Below, in pieces: positions 29,780-41,476 of a DNA stretch of 41,888 nt. The notes beneath the pieces were generated by a model. The model did not search any database and was not told the DNA's origin. It worked only from the letters and a program-made list of their open reading frames with translations. Source of the DNA: an uncultured Bacilli bacterium (GTDB taxonomy: Bacteria; Bacillota_I; Bacilli_A; RF39; UBA660); NCBI GenBank assembly GCA_947628485.1, contig CANRAA010000003.1:1-41888 (forward strand), written 5' to 3'. A program made the position numbers and the translations under genes. Each line of letters begins with the position of its first letter. Positions within the stretch are counted from its first letter, which is position 1.

Positions 29780-29804
29780 AAGTGCTTAAATTTAAGCACT
29801 TTTT
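29780..29804. terminator. Palindromic terminator
   Basis: AAGTGCTTAAATTTAAGCACTTTTT. Confidence 0.75.
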
Positions 29805-30388
29805 AAAGGTCCAAAATTTTTTACTAATCTTCTTCCTTTTCCTAAAGTACGAGCCTCATATTCCATATCTCTTTTAGGACTAACTAGTTCAATATTAAAT
29901 GTTTCACATAAAGTTTCCACCATATTTTTATAAATTTTAACAGCTTCTTCAACATAACCTTCTCTAATTGCATAAATACAAGGAATTAAGAAACTATCAA
30001 GTAATTTTTTGGAATAATCATAACTATTTTCCATATTCTTTAAATGATTACTTATTTCAGGACCAACTATATCATATTGTAAAAGTAAATTAGTATATTT
30101 AAAATCACATTTTAAAATGTTTTCTCTAAATAATCTTAAAATACTTAATATTTCACAATCATCACTATAACCTAAAATATCACATATCATCGTAGTTATA
30201 TAGCAGCCAGTTGGTTTAAATTCACTACTACTGGAAGTTGATTTAACCTCTTCTCTTGAATGATCTTTACAACTATCAGTTGGACATTTCCAACTACCAT
30301 TATTTTTACATTTATGCATATTAGAATTCATATAATATGTACTGTTTCGGTCGTACCAATCACAATTTGAACAACATAATGTTGCCAT
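29792..30388 (-). CDS. Cys-rich protein with CFI-box-like segment
   Basis: N-terminal C-rich region; [32 protein letters not shown]...YDIVGPEI resembles the CFI-box-CTERM pattern. Confidence 0.6.
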   Translation of the reverse strand: MATLCCSNCDWYDRNSTYYMNSNMHKCKNNGSWKCPTDSCKDHSREEVKSTSSSSEFKPTGCYITTMICDILGYSDDCEILSILRLFRENILKCDFKYTNLLLQYDIVGPEISNHLKNMENSYDYSKKLLDSFLIPCIYAIREGYVEEAVKIYKNMVETLCETFNIELVSPKRDMEYEARTLGKGRRLVKNFGPLKSA

Positions 30389-30472
30389 AATAATATCCCC
30401 TTTCAAAAGCGATATATATTATACAATGTTTTTCTTTTTTGTCAAGTATGGTATAATAAGATTGGTGATAGT

Positions 30473-31393
30473 ATGAACGAAGAAATTCTTTCTTTAATTG
30501 ATGTCTATGGCGAAAATTTAACTGAAAAAGAATATATAACAGATCCGGCCATAGCAAGAGATAACGAAATCAAAGAGGCTATTTTAACTTTACTTACGCC
30601 CGAGAAAAGTGCTCTTTTAGTTGGTAAAGCTGGGATTGGTAAAACGGCCATTGTGGAAGGTATTGCTTATCGTATTCAAAAAAATGAAGTACCGGATGCC
30701 CTTAAGGGTTGGACAGTTATTAAAATAAATGTGGCCAGTTTAATTGGAACGACAACCAATGAAAAAGATACTCAAAGTAAACTTGATGCAATAATAAGGG
30801 AAATAGTCGCTCGGGAAAAAACCATTCTTTTTATTGATGAAACCCATCTCCTTGTTAATAGAAGTGGCGGTATTGACTTTGCTAACCTTTTAAAACCGAG
30901 TTTAGATAGAGGTTTAATTAAAATGATCGGGGCCACTACCCAAGAAGAATATGAAACTTATATTTTAAGAGATAGAGCTTTCTTAAGAAGATTTCAAAAG
31001 ATTGAAGTTAAAGAAACCGATAAACCAACTACAGTTAAAATACTTATGGGTACTATTCCAAAGCTAGAAAAACAAATTGGGGTAAAAATTAACTACAAAC
31101 CATTTCAAATTGAAAAATTTATGAAATTTATTGTCGAAATGACTGATGAATATAAAAGAGTATATGAAATTTCCAGTAGATATCCTGATATTTGTTTAAC
31201 AATTGTGGCTAATGCCTTTACTTTTGCTTTATATGATAATGAAAAGACAGTTACAACCAAACATTTTTATAAAGCTATTTGTAATTGTAAAAGTGTTTAT
31301 CCGGATGTTTTACAAAAAGAAATTCCGCGGTTTGTTCAAGAATTTAGTGAATTTATTCGCGCTGAAAATGTTAATTTAAATGATAAGGGCTAG
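30473..31393 (+). CDS. AAA+ ATPase, ClpA/B D1-like, stand-alone
   Basis: [59 protein letters not shown]. Confidence 0.88.
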   Translation: MNEEILSLIDVYGENLTEKEYITDPAIARDNEIKEAILTLLTPEKSALLVGKAGIGKTAIVEGIAYRIQKNEVPDALKGWTVIKINVASLIGTTTNEKDTQSKLDAIIREIVAREKTILFIDETHLLVNRSGGIDFANLLKPSLDRGLIKMIGATTQEEYETYILRDRAFLRRFQKIEVKETDKPTTVKILMGTIPKLEKQIGVKINYKPFQIEKFMKFIVEMTDEYKRVYEISSRYPDICLTIVANAFTFALYDNEKTVTTKHFYKAICNCKSVYPDVLQKEIPRFVQEFSEFIRAENVNLNDKG

Positions 31394-31451
31394 AAAATAG
31401 CCTTTTTTTCTTGCCTTTTTATATAATCTTTGGTATTATTTTAATTGTCAT

Positions 31452-31528
31452 GGCGGTCTTGGTGAAGTGGTTAACACGCCGGATTGTGGCTCCGGTATGC
31501 AAGGGTTCGATTCCCTTAGACCGCCCCA
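31452..31528 (+). tRNA. tRNA-His (anticodon GTG)
   Basis: G-1 plus GCGGTCT/AGACCGC acceptor, CCGGA-TTGTGGC-TCCGG anticodon arm, GGTTCGATTCC T-arm, encoded CCA. Confidence 0.95.
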
Positions 31529-31537
31529 TTAGGGTAA

Positions 31538-31564
31538 TAACACACTATAAAGGTGTGTTTTTAT
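31538..31564 (+). terminator. Terminator after tRNA-His
   Basis: AACACACTATAAAGGTGTGTTTTT. Confidence 0.7.
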
Positions 31565-31606
31565 ATATACAAAAAAACAGACAATGTCTGTTAATTTCAA
31601 GTTTTA

Positions 31607-31843
31607 TCAATTCAAAGTTCTTTTTTTAACTAATTCTTTATCTTTTATCTTTTCTAAGAAATGTTCCTGAGCATCTTGTAAACTCCATTTTCCATTATCA
31701 TTACAAAGTTCTCTTGGTCTAATTTCTTCGGGATTTTTAAAAGAATTGATATATTTAGATTGTTTCCTTTGAGGATGTTCCTTATGTTCATTTAAATTAC
31801 TATAAGCATCACTAATTAAAACACCATGGGGAGTTATTCCCAT
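31607..31843 (-). CDS. Small hypothetical protein
   Basis: 78-aa ORF with plausible soluble composition. Confidence 0.45.
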   Translation of the reverse strand: MGITPHGVLISDAYSNLNEHKEHPQRKQSKYINSFKNPEEIRPRELCNDNGKWSLQDAQEHFLEKIKDKELVKKRTLN

Positions 31844-31906
31844 AATATCACTTCTTTCTAATTAATTATTTTAGCATAAAGAAATATCTAAATAAAGATA
31901 TTTTTC

Positions 31907-33316
31907 TTAATCAAAGAAATCTTCCCAAGGATCTTTTCTTTTTAATCTTTTTATAGCCATATCGATGGTTACTTCATTAGGTTTAATTTTATCGAGTTCG
32001 CTCCAAGATATCGGCATCGAAACACGACATTTTTTTCTTAATCTAATGGAGTAAGGGGCAACACTTGTGGATGATCTTGTGTTTCTAATCCAATCAATAA
32101 ATATTTTGCCTTTTCTTTTATTTTTTCTTATGTTACTGGTATATTTATCGGGCCAAGTCTTTTCCATTAAAAGGGCAATATTTTTGGCTGTTTTTCGAAA
32201 TTCTTCCCAACTTAATTTCATCTTTAGGGGTACCAAGATATGATAACCTTTACCGCCACTAGTCTTAAGATAGGATTTTAAATCTAACTTATCTAAAATA
32301 CTCTTTAAATCTTTAACACCTTCTCTAAGTTTTTTAATACTTAATTTTTCATCAGGATCTAAATCAAAAACCATAATATCAGGTTTTTCTAAAGATTTAA
32401 TTGTACTTTCCCAAATGTGAAATTCATAACTATTTCTTTGAACTTCAGATATTAAGCCTTCAACATTTTTAATGTAGTAGTAGTCTTCTTTTTCCTTTTC
32501 GCTATCTAAAATAATTTTACCGATGCCTTTATTGTTATTTTCAAAATGTTTTTGAAAAAAGATATCACCTCCATAACCATCAGGGCATCTTATCGTACTC
32601 GTAATACGGTTATTGAGGTATGGTAACATTCTCTTAGCTACTTTATGATAGTACTTAACAATATCCATCTTGGTAACTTTGGGATTTTTAAAAATAACTT
32701 TACTCGGACTAGATATTTCAATATTATCCACAATATTTTCTTTTAAATTGGTCTTGGTTTTAATAATGTTATCTGCTATTTCTTGCATAGTCCGGTTAGT
32801 TTTAATACTTTTATTTAGTTTGGTAATATCTTTATATTCTAAATAATTGTCTTTTTCTTTAATTAAAAGCCAAGATTCACTATCATTAGGAAGTTTAATT
32901 AAAGTCCATTTTCCTTTTAATCTTTTACCATAAAGGATAAATTTAAACATTTTAATCTTAAAATTTTTATTTATTTTAGTAATGGGTTCCCAAAAGCCTT
33001 CATCCCAAAGCATGACAGTGCCACCCCCATATTCACCTTTCGGAATAGTTCCTTCAAAATTACGATAACTTAAAGGATGATCTTCCACCATAATGGCTAA
33101 CCTTTTATCTTTAGGGTTATATGATGGCCCTTTCGGAACAGCCCAACTTTTTAAAGTACCTTCCCATTCTAACCGAAAATCATAATGATCTTTCCTGGCC
33201 AGATGATGTTGGACAACAAATCTTAATTTTTTATCTTTTTTGTTTTCTACTTTCCCTTTAGGTTCTTTCGTTTTCTTAAAATCTCTTTTTGCATTATATT
33301 TATCTAAATTTGCCAT
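31907..33316 (-). CDS. LigD-like protein: 3'-phosphoesterase domain plus primase-polymerase domain, no ATP-dependent ligase domain
   Basis: FVVQHHLARKDHYDFRLEWEGTLKSWAVPKGPS...VEDHPLSYRNFEGTIPKGEYGGGTV; MVFDLDPDE, LKTSGGKGYHILVPL, FIDWIRNTRSSTSVAPYSIR. Confidence 0.9.
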   Translation of the reverse strand: MANLDKYNAKRDFKKTKEPKGKVENKKDKKLRFVVQHHLARKDHYDFRLEWEGTLKSWAVPKGPSYNPKDKRLAIMVEDHPLSYRNFEGTIPKGEYGGGTVMLWDEGFWEPITKINKNFKIKMFKFILYGKRLKGKWTLIKLPNDSESWLLIKEKDNYLEYKDITKLNKSIKTNRTMQEIADNIIKTKTNLKENIVDNIEISSPSKVIFKNPKVTKMDIVKYYHKVAKRMLPYLNNRITSTIRCPDGYGGDIFFQKHFENNNKGIGKIILDSEKEKEDYYYIKNVEGLISEVQRNSYEFHIWESTIKSLEKPDIMVFDLDPDEKLSIKKLREGVKDLKSILDKLDLKSYLKTSGGKGYHILVPLKMKLSWEEFRKTAKNIALLMEKTWPDKYTSNIRKNKRKGKIFIDWIRNTRSSTSVAPYSIRLRKKCRVSMPISWSELDKIKPNEVTIDMAIKRLKRKDPWEDFFD

Positions 33317-33499
33317 AACATCCCTCATTTTTATTTTGATTTAATATTAAAAAATTATACTAGAGATAAAATATGTGTTATAATGGGATCACATCTTATA
33401 AATAGTAATAGTGTTTGGCAGTTTTTTTGTTAGTATTATTTTAAAAGCAAAAAAAATATGCTATACTTATTGTAGTAAGAAAAGTAAGGAAAAATTAGA

Positions 33500-33645
33500 T
33501 GGCCAAAAATAATTATTTGTTAGTTTCAGCAAAGTTAACATCAATAAGGCAAATTATTATTCCAAAGATTGTTCGAGAAACATTAAATATAGAAGAAGGA
33601 GATTCTGTGACTTTTTATACAATAGGAAAGTTATACAAAAAGTGA
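33500..33645 (+). CDS. Short AbrB/MazE-like peptide (tentative; exact frame and bounds uncertain)
   Basis: Hand translation MAKNNYLLVSAKLTSIRQIIIPKIVRETLNIEEGDSVTFYTIG resembles the swapped-hairpin AbrB motif. Confidence 0.4.
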
Positions 33646-33702
33646 AAATTATGTGTTGACATTCATTTGTTCGTATAGGATGATTATATTATCCAGGAGG
33701 TA

Positions 33703-34049
33703 ATGGTTGTGTTAGTAAATCGAGCTTATAAATTTAGAATGTATCCAAACGTTGAACAAATAGAATTAATAAATAAAACTATAGGTTGTGCAAGACTTGT
33801 ATATAATATAATGCTAAGTAAGAAAAAAGATAATTCTAAACTTAGTAAGTTAGATATGATAAAAGAAATACCAAATCTATATAATGAATATCCCTATGTG
33901 TCGAAGAAGAAATTCCTTATGTAAAATCTAATACAACATCTGTAATAGGAATAGATATGGGATAAAGTTTAATAACAATAAGTGAAGGAATAAGTTATGG
34001 TAATCCCAATTATTTAAAAAAATATGGAAAGAAGATAAAAGTTAGTTAA
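33703..34049 (+). pseudogene. TnpB (IS200/IS605-type) remnant, internally deleted
   Basis: NRAYKFRMYPNVEQIELINKTIGCARLVYNIML N-terminus, then IGIDMG*SLITISEGISYGNPNYLKKYGKKIK with in-frame stop. Confidence 0.85.
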
Positions 34050-34141
34050 TTAAATTTTATGAAAATTTATTATTAGGAAAAAATAATAATTTGCATTCAC
34101 AAGATTTAAATGTTAAAGATTTATTTAGGAGTGAAAGTAAT

Positions 34142-35590
34142 ATGGAAAAGATAATAAAAAATAAAATAGATGCTATTTGGTTAGATTTTGCAAATGGGGG
34201 AATGACAGATCCATTATCAGTAATAAAACAAATGACTTATTTGTTATTTATAAAAGGACTAGATGAAGTTGAAACAAATAATGAGCAAACAGAACAATTA
34301 TTAGGAGTTAAATTTAACAGAATATTTGATGAGAAACATCAGGATTGTAGATGGAGTAAATTTAAAAATTTATCTGCTACAGAAATGTTTAATTTGATGT
34401 CAACTAAGATATTTCCTTTTATAAAAAATATGAAAACTGGTAAAAATTCTTCATTTTCTAAATATATGGAAAAAGCCATGTTTATGGTTCCTAGTGCATT
34501 AGTATTGGAAAAAGTTGTTACCAAATTGGATTCAATACCAATGAAAGATAGAGATACAAAAGGGGATATTTATGAGTATTTACTTTCTAAGTTATCAACT
34601 GCTGGAAGAAATGGTCAATTTAGGACACCAAGACACATTATAAAAATGATGGTTGAATTAGTTAAACCAACTCCAAATGATATTATATGCGATCCGGCAT
34701 GTGGTACAGGTGGCTTTTTATTAGAAGCAAGTGAATATTTAAGAAAAAATCATTCTGAATTATTTAATAGTAATAGTCAAAAACATCATTTTAATAATGA
34801 TATGTTTTATGGCTTTGACACGGATGATACAATGTTAAGTATTAGTGCTATGAATATGATTATGCATGGTATTGATAATCCCAATATTGAATATAAAGAT
34901 TCTGCATCAGTAGAAAATACAGATACAGATAAATATTCATTAATATTAGCCAATCCTCCATTTAAAGGATCTATTGATGAATCAACAATTTCCCCTTCTT
35001 TGTCTAAGATATGTAATACCAAGAAAACGGAATTATTATTCTTAGCGCTATTTATTAGATCATTAAAAATTGGTGGTAGATGTGCTTGTATTGTTCCAGA
35101 CGGTGTATTATTTGGGAGTAGTAATGCTCATAAAGCAATTCGAAAAGAAATAATAGAAAATAATAAGTTAGAGGCAATTATTTCTATGCCGAGTGGAGTA
35201 TTTGCGCCATATGCTGGTGTTCAAACAGCTGTTATGATATTTACTAAAACAACAACAGGGGGAACAGATAAAGTCTGGTTTTATGATATGACTGCAGATG
35301 GTTATAGTTTGGATGCTAAACGAATACCTATAAAAAATAATGATATTCCAGATATAATAGAAAGATATAATAATCTTGAAAAAGAAAATGATAGATCTAG
35401 AACTGATAAATCTTTCTTTGTTTCTAAAGAAGAAATTGTTAACAACAATTATTATTTATCAATAAATAAGTATAAAGAAATAATCCAAGAAAAAGTAGAA
35501 TACGAAAAACCTAAAGTAATACTTAAGCAAATAATGGATATGGAAGATGAATTTCAAAAGCAACTTAAAGAGTTAAAGGAGTTATTATAA
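34142..35590 (+). CDS. hsdM: Type I restriction-modification DNA methyltransferase subunit M
   Basis: GQFRTPRHIIKMMVELVKPTPNDIICDPACGTGGFLLEA, LILANPPFKGS; RBS taggag before ATG at 34142. Confidence 0.95.
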   Translation: MEKIIKNKIDAIWLDFANGGMTDPLSVIKQMTYLLFIKGLDEVETNNEQTEQLLGVKFNRIFDEKHQDCRWSKFKNLSATEMFNLMSTKIFPFIKNMKTGKNSSFSKYMEKAMFMVPSALVLEKVVTKLDSIPMKDRDTKGDIYEYLLSKLSTAGRNGQFRTPRHIIKMMVELVKPTPNDIICDPACGTGGFLLEASEYLRKNHSELFNSNSQKHHFNNDMFYGFDTDDTMLSISAMNMIMHGIDNPNIEYKDSASVENTDTDKYSLILANPPFKGSIDESTISPSLSKICNTKKTELLFLALFIRSLKIGGRCACIVPDGVLFGSSNAHKAIRKEIIENNKLEAIISMPSGVFAPYAGVQTAVMIFTKTTTGGTDKVWFYDMTADGYSLDAKRIPIKNNDIPDIIERYNNLEKENDRSRTDKSFFVSKEEIVNNNYYLSINKYKEIIQEKVEYEKPKVILKQIMDMEDEFQKQLKELKELL

Positions 35591-36780
35591 TGTCAAAAGT
35601 AGAAAAAGCAATAAGTGATTATCTATTTTTTCAGGAAGGACCTGGTATAAGAAATTATCAATACACTACTGAAGGAATTAAACTACTTAACGTTTCTAAT
35701 TTAACAAATGGAAATATAGATTTAAGTAACTCAAATAGATATATTTCTTTTAAAGATGGAAATGGTAAATATAAACATTTTTTGTGTGATGAAGGTGATT
35801 TAGTAATTGCAAGTTCGGGAATAAAAGTAGATTATTTTGATAAAAAAATGGGATTTATAAAAAAGGAAATGCTTCCATTATGTATGAATACTAGTACAAT
35901 TAGATTTAAATCATTAGACTCATCAGTCCTTAATTTAAAGTATTTTATGTATTATTTAAAAAGTAATCATTTTAAAAATCAGTTAAGACATAATATAACT
36001 GGTTCAGCCCAATTGAATTTTGGACCATCACATTTAAAAAAAATGAATTTTATTTATTATGATATAAAACGTCAAAAAGAAATAGTAAAAAAATTGGAAT
36101 GTATTAATAATTTGATTGAAATAAAGAAAAAACAAATAACTAAATTTGAAGAATTAATCAAATCCCAGTTTGTTGAGATGTTTGGTAATGAAAAAAAGTA
36201 TCCTAAAGAAGAATTAAAAGATAATATAGTAGAAATGTTTATTGGTCCTTTTGGAAGCGCTTTAAAAAATGAATTTTTTGTTTCAGAGAAAAATAAATCT
36301 TGCGTTGTGTATGAACAAAAACATGCTATTAACAAATACATTGGGGATTTTAGGTATGTAGATAAACAGAAGCATAATGAATTAAAAAGATTTGAAATAT
36401 TACCTGATGATATTATTGTTAGCTGTAGGGGAACAATAGGAGAAACTTATGTAATACCAAAAAATGCTCCACTTGGAATAATGCATCCCTCTATAATGAA
36501 AATTAGATTAAATAATAATAAGTATAATGCTACATTTTTTAATGAAATAATAAAGCAATATTTAAGTGATAGTTTAAGTCAAACAAATGGTGGAACAATA
36601 AAAATGGGAATTAAGGCATCTGATTTGAAAAAAATAAAATTTATACGACCAGAATTAAAAGAGCAGTTGAAATTTATAGATATTAAAAATAAGATCGATA
36701 AACAAAAATTTGATTTTGAAAAAAGTATGAAAAAATTAGAAGAAATACAGTCGGCATTAATGCAAGAGTACTTTGGATAA
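35590..36780 (+). CDS. hsdS: Type I restriction-modification specificity subunit S
   Basis: Two TRD-like halves separated by a helical spacer IEIKKKQITKFEELIKSQFVEMFGNEKKYP; overlaps hsdM stop. Confidence 0.92.
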   Translation: MSKVEKAISDYLFFQEGPGIRNYQYTTEGIKLLNVSNLTNGNIDLSNSNRYISFKDGNGKYKHFLCDEGDLVIASSGIKVDYFDKKMGFIKKEMLPLCMNTSTIRFKSLDSSVLNLKYFMYYLKSNHFKNQLRHNITGSAQLNFGPSHLKKMNFIYYDIKRQKEIVKKLECINNLIEIKKKQITKFEELIKSQFVEMFGNEKKYPKEELKDNIVEMFIGPFGSALKNEFFVSEKNKSCVVYEQKHAINKYIGDFRYVDKQKHNELKRFEILPDDIIVSCRGTIGETYVIPKNAPLGIMHPSIMKIRLNNNKYNATFFNEIIKQYLSDSLSQTNGGTIKMGIKASDLKKIKFIRPELKEQLKFIDIKNKIDKQKFDFEKSMKKLEEIQSALMQEYFG

Positions 36781-36907
36781 AAGTATTCATTTATAATTTA
36801 ATAATTTAGGTTAAATTAAATGAGGAATAGCATAAATTTTGGAATATAGCTAAAAAGTATATTGTATGATAAAATTGTATTGTAGTATTTTATGAGGTGG
36901 GGAAAGT

Positions 36908-39900
36908 ATGATATCAAATTTTGATTTTGTAGAAGATAATAGATTGAAAGATGTAAAAAATGCTTGTATTGTAGCGGAACAAGGATTAAAGGTGACTTCT
37001 ACAGTATGTGTTATAATGTCAAGGAAAGCTTTAGAATTGGGTGTAAAATGGGTATATGGTGTTGATGGAGAATTAACTGTGCCTTATGAGCAAACTTTAG
37101 CAACTTTAATTTATGATAAAAACTTTAAAAATATAATAGATCCCATCTTATTCAAAAAAATTATTTATATTCAAAAGTTAGGTAATCAAGCAGTTCATAG
37201 TAGCAAAAAATAAATAAGCAAGAAGCTGTTTTAGCACTTAAAAATCTTCATGATTTTATATTATGGATAACATATTTGTATTGTGATAAATATATAGAGC
37301 ATGAATTTAATGAAAGTATTATACCAAATCCAGAAAATAATATGTTATATGAAGAAATGCCAAACAATTTGTTAGGGAAACTAAATGAAAATGATAAAAC
37401 AATAGAACAATTACAAAATCAGTATAAGGATTCAAGAAAACAAAATACTATTAGTAGAAAAGAAAAACAAAGTTCAATTCCGTATGATATTAAAGATATT
37501 TCAGAATTTAAGACACGTAAACAATATATTGATTTGGAACTAGAAATAGCAGGATGGGAATTTAATAATAACATAGTTGAAGAAGAGCCTGTAATAGGTA
37601 TGCCTAATGCATCAGGTGATGGATTTGTAGATTATGTTTTAATGGGTGCAAATGGAAAGCCAGTGGGATTGGTCGAAGCAAAAAGAACTTCTAAAGATGC
37701 AAGAGTTGGTCAACAACAAGCAAAAATATATGCTGATTGTTTAGAAAAAAAATATAATCAAAGACCTATTATATTCTTTAGTAATGGATTTGACATTTTT
37801 ATGTGGGATGATTTAAATTATCCTTATAGAAAAGTATCTGGTTTTTATACTCAAGATGAATTACAGATGTTAATTGACAGAAGAACACAAAAAAAAGATT
37901 TAAAACATATTTCAATAGATGAGAATATAACTAATAGAACTTATCAACAAGAAGCAATAAAAGCTTATTGTGATGATTTAAATAATCATCAAAGGAAAGG
38001 GTTATTGGTAATGGCTACTGGAACAGGTAAAACAAGAACTGCAGTATCTATTGTTGATGTTTTAATAAATAATAATTGGATTAAAAATATACTATTTTTA
38101 GCTGATAGAGCTGAATTAGTAAAACAAGCAAAAAGAGCGTTTAATAAATTATTGCCATCTTTATCAACTATTAATTTAGTAAGTGATAAAGACAATGCTG
38201 AAAATGCAAGAATGGTGTTTTCTACGTATCAAACTATGATAAATGCTATTGATGACATAAAAACAAAAGATAACAAAAAGTTATTTACAGTTGGTCATTT
38301 TGATTTAATAATTGTTGATGAAGCTCACAGAAGTATTTATAAAAAATATCAAGCAATATTTGATTATTTTGATGGATATTTATTAGGTTTAACAGCTACG
38401 CCAAGAAGTGATATTGATAAAAATACATATAAAATATTTGAATTGCAAGATAATGTTCCTACATATTCATACGAATATGAAGAAGCTGTTGCAAATGGAT
38501 TTTTAGTTGATTATCATACTATAGAGTGTTCAACAAAATTTATTAGAGAGGGAATTAAGTATAATGAATTATCTGAAGAAGATAAAGAATCCTTTGAAGA
38601 TACATTTGCAAATAGTGAAGATGTAGTAGATACAGTTGAAGCTTCAGCAATAAATAGTTGGTTATTTAATGATGATACAATTGATAAAATATTAAATACA
38701 TTAATGGAGAAAGGACTAAAAGTTGAAAGTAATGATAAACTTGGTAAAACAATTATTTTTGCTAAGAATCATAAGCATGCTGAAGCCATAGAAAAAAGAT
38801 TTAATTTATTATATCCTCAATACAATGGTCATTTTGCTCGAGTAATAGATATACATACAAATTACTATTCATCATTGATAGAAGATTTTTCTGACAGTAC
38901 TAAAATGCCTCAAATAGCGATATCAGTTGATATGTTAGATACGGGAATAGATATTCCTGAAATATTAAATTTAGTATTCTTTAAAGAAGTTAAGTCAAAA
39001 GTTAAATTTTTACAAATGATTGGTAGAGGAACAAGACTTTGTCCTGATTTATTTGGGTTAGGTAAAGATAAAAAAGAATTTTATATATTTGATGCATGTC
39101 AAAACTTTGAGTTTTTTGAACAAAATCCTAAGGGTAAAGAATCAACTGTTGGCATTAGTCTTTCACAATTTATTTTTGAATTAAAAGTTGATATATTAAG
39201 AGAATTAGAAAAAGTAGAATATTTAAATGATGATGAATATATTAATTACAAAAATTTATTATTAGAAGAATTAGTTGATACAGTTAATTCCTTTAATACA
39301 TTAAGATTTGATGTAAGGCAAAGAATAAAATATGTTGAAAAATATAAAGAAGCTGTTAATTGGAATAACTTAACTGATTTAGCAGTTAAAGAAATAAAAG
39401 ATAATTTAACTTCTTTAATAGCTTCTAATGATAATGATGAATCAGCAAAGCAATTTGATAGATTGATGTTAGCTATTGAATTATCAAAAATGCTTAATAT
39501 AAAATATGAAAGAGAAATAAAACAATTAAATCATATTGGTGAGGGATTGACAAGACTTATGAATATTCCTCAAGTTCAAGTTAAGAAAGAAGATATTAAA
39601 AAAATATTAAAAGATAATTATATAGAAAGATCTGATATTATTGAAATTGATCGAATAAGAGATTCATTAAGAGATCTTATTAAATATCTTCCCCAAAAAA
39701 TTAGAAAAGATGTTTATACAGATTTTAATGATTATATAAATATTGTTGAAAAAGATGATAGAAAAATTGAACAAAAAGAATTATCAGATTATAAGAAAAA
39801 AGTTAATTTCTATTTAAAAAATCATGTGGATAATGAAATAATAAATAAAATAAGAAACAACGAAAAAATTAGTCAAGAAGAAATTAATAAACTTCAAGAT

Positions 39901-40257
39901 ATATTATTTAATGATTTAAACTCTAATAAAGAAGAATACAATATGAATTATAATAATGAATCTTTAGTTTTATTAGTAAGAAAAACAGTAGGATTATCCA
40001 AAGAGACCATTGATAAAGAATTTTCTAAGTATATAAATGAGAATGAGCTTAATGTAGAACAAACAAGATTTATAAATTTAATTAAAAATTATATTATGAA
40101 AAATGGTGTAATTGATAAAAAAATATTAAATGAAGATCCATTTACAAATTATGGCAGTATTCTTCAACTATTTGATGGTCAAATTAATTTAATTAAAATT
40201 TTAATTGCTATTATAGATCTTATTAATGTAAATGGTGAATTTAATCAAAACTTTTAA
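36908..40257 (+). pseudogene. hsdR: Type I restriction subunit R, split by a -1-type frameshift at A6 (ORFs 36908-37213 and 37214-40257)
   Basis: Part 1 ends GNQAVHSSKK*; adding one A at 37205-37210 reads SSKKINKQEAVLALKNLHDFILWITYLYCDKYIEHEF... into ORF 37276-40257 with MATGTGKTRTA, DEAHRS, IGRGTRLCPDLFG. Confidence 0.85.
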
Positions 40258-40263
40258 AATGTG

Positions 40264-40292
40264 AATTAAAGTGCAAATTTTGCACTTTTAAT
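40264..40292 (+). terminator. Terminator after hsdR
   Basis: AAAGTGCAAATTTTGCACTTTTAATT. Confidence 0.7.
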
Positions 40293-40329
40293 TACGATTT
40301 TGTATAATTATAATGGAGATGGTTAGTAT

Positions 40330-41382
40330 ATGAAGAATAATGAAAAATGGAACATGGAATTATCTGAATATATTAAACAAAATGAACCTAGTCAAAAAGA
40401 AAAAGCTAAAATTTGGAAAACGGCAATTGGACTTCAAGATGTTGATGGATTAAAACCTTCACAATATTTAATAGAAACTGCTAAAGAACATATTGAAGGA
40501 AATATTAGTATTGATGAAGTAAAGAAAAGAATAGATGATTATTATAAAATAGAAAATAATCGTAAGTTAGAAAGCACTAGTGAAGAAGCTGATAAAGTTT
40601 CGGCTAGAATAACTGAAATTTTAAGTGAAAATAGTTTTAATTTTAATATTTTTGAATTAATTAGTATTCATTTAAGATTATTTAAAGGAATATATAAAGA
40701 AGCTGGTAAGATTAGAAATTATAATTTTACTAAAAAAGAATGGATTTTAAATGATGATACAGTAATATATTCTTCATTTAAAACTATAAAAGAAACTTTA
40801 GAGTATGATTTAGATCAAGAAAGAAATTTTTCATATAAAGATTTATCTTTAGAAGAATCAATAAAACACATTGCCAGATTTACCGCTAATATTTGGCAAG
40901 TACATCCTTTTTGTGAAGGAAATACAAGAACAACAGCGGTCTTTATCATAAAATATTTAAGAACATTTGGTTTTAAGATAAATGACGATGTATTTGCAGA
41001 AAATTCATGGTATTTTAGAAATTCATTAGTTAGAGCCAATTATAAAAATTTTGAAAAAAACATTTTTGAAGATACATCTTATTTAGAAAAGTTCTTCTTT
41101 AATTTATTAAGTGATACTAAATATGAACTTAAAAATAGATATATCCACATAGATTACAAGAATAAGAAATATAAGCCAAATTCAAATAATAAAAAGTATA
41201 CTTTAGAAGAACAAGCAATTATAAATATCATAAAACTAAATGAATCAATTAAACAAGAAGAAATTGCTAAGGAAATAAATAAATCACTTAGAACAGTAAA
41301 ATCTATAATGAAGGGAATGCAAGAGAAGGGTATGATTACTCGTATCGGTGGGAAGAAGAATGGTAAATGGATGGTTTTATAG
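40330..41382 (+). CDS. Fic-domain protein with C-terminal winged-helix
   Basis: VHPFCEGNTRTTAVFIIKYLRTFG Fic-like motif; C-terminal HTH INIIKLNESIKQEEIAKEINKSLRTVKSIMKGMQEKGMITRIG. Confidence 0.9.
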   Translation: MKNNEKWNMELSEYIKQNEPSQKEKAKIWKTAIGLQDVDGLKPSQYLIETAKEHIEGNISIDEVKKRIDDYYKIENNRKLESTSEEADKVSARITEILSENSFNFNIFELISIHLRLFKGIYKEAGKIRNYNFTKKEWILNDDTVIYSSFKTIKETLEYDLDQERNFSYKDLSLEESIKHIARFTANIWQVHPFCEGNTRTTAVFIIKYLRTFGFKINDDVFAENSWYFRNSLVRANYKNFEKNIFEDTSYLEKFFFNLLSDTKYELKNRYIHIDYKNKKYKPNSNNKKYTLEEQAIINIIKLNESIKQEEIAKEINKSLRTVKSIMKGMQEKGMITRIGGKKNGKWMVL

Positions 41383-41476
41383 AAAAGTTAAAACTATTAG
41401 AGTATAATTAATACATTAAATTTGATTAAGCTAACAAAATTAAGGTAATTACATATCTTATAATAGGTGATATACT

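Noticed and set aside
31411-31629. 72-aa plus-strand ORF
   Set aside because: Overlaps the tRNA-His gene and its terminator; spurious.
34339-41039. Minus-strand ORFs inside hsdM, hsdS, hsdR and fic
   Set aside because: Antisense to strongly supported genes; no recognisable motifs.
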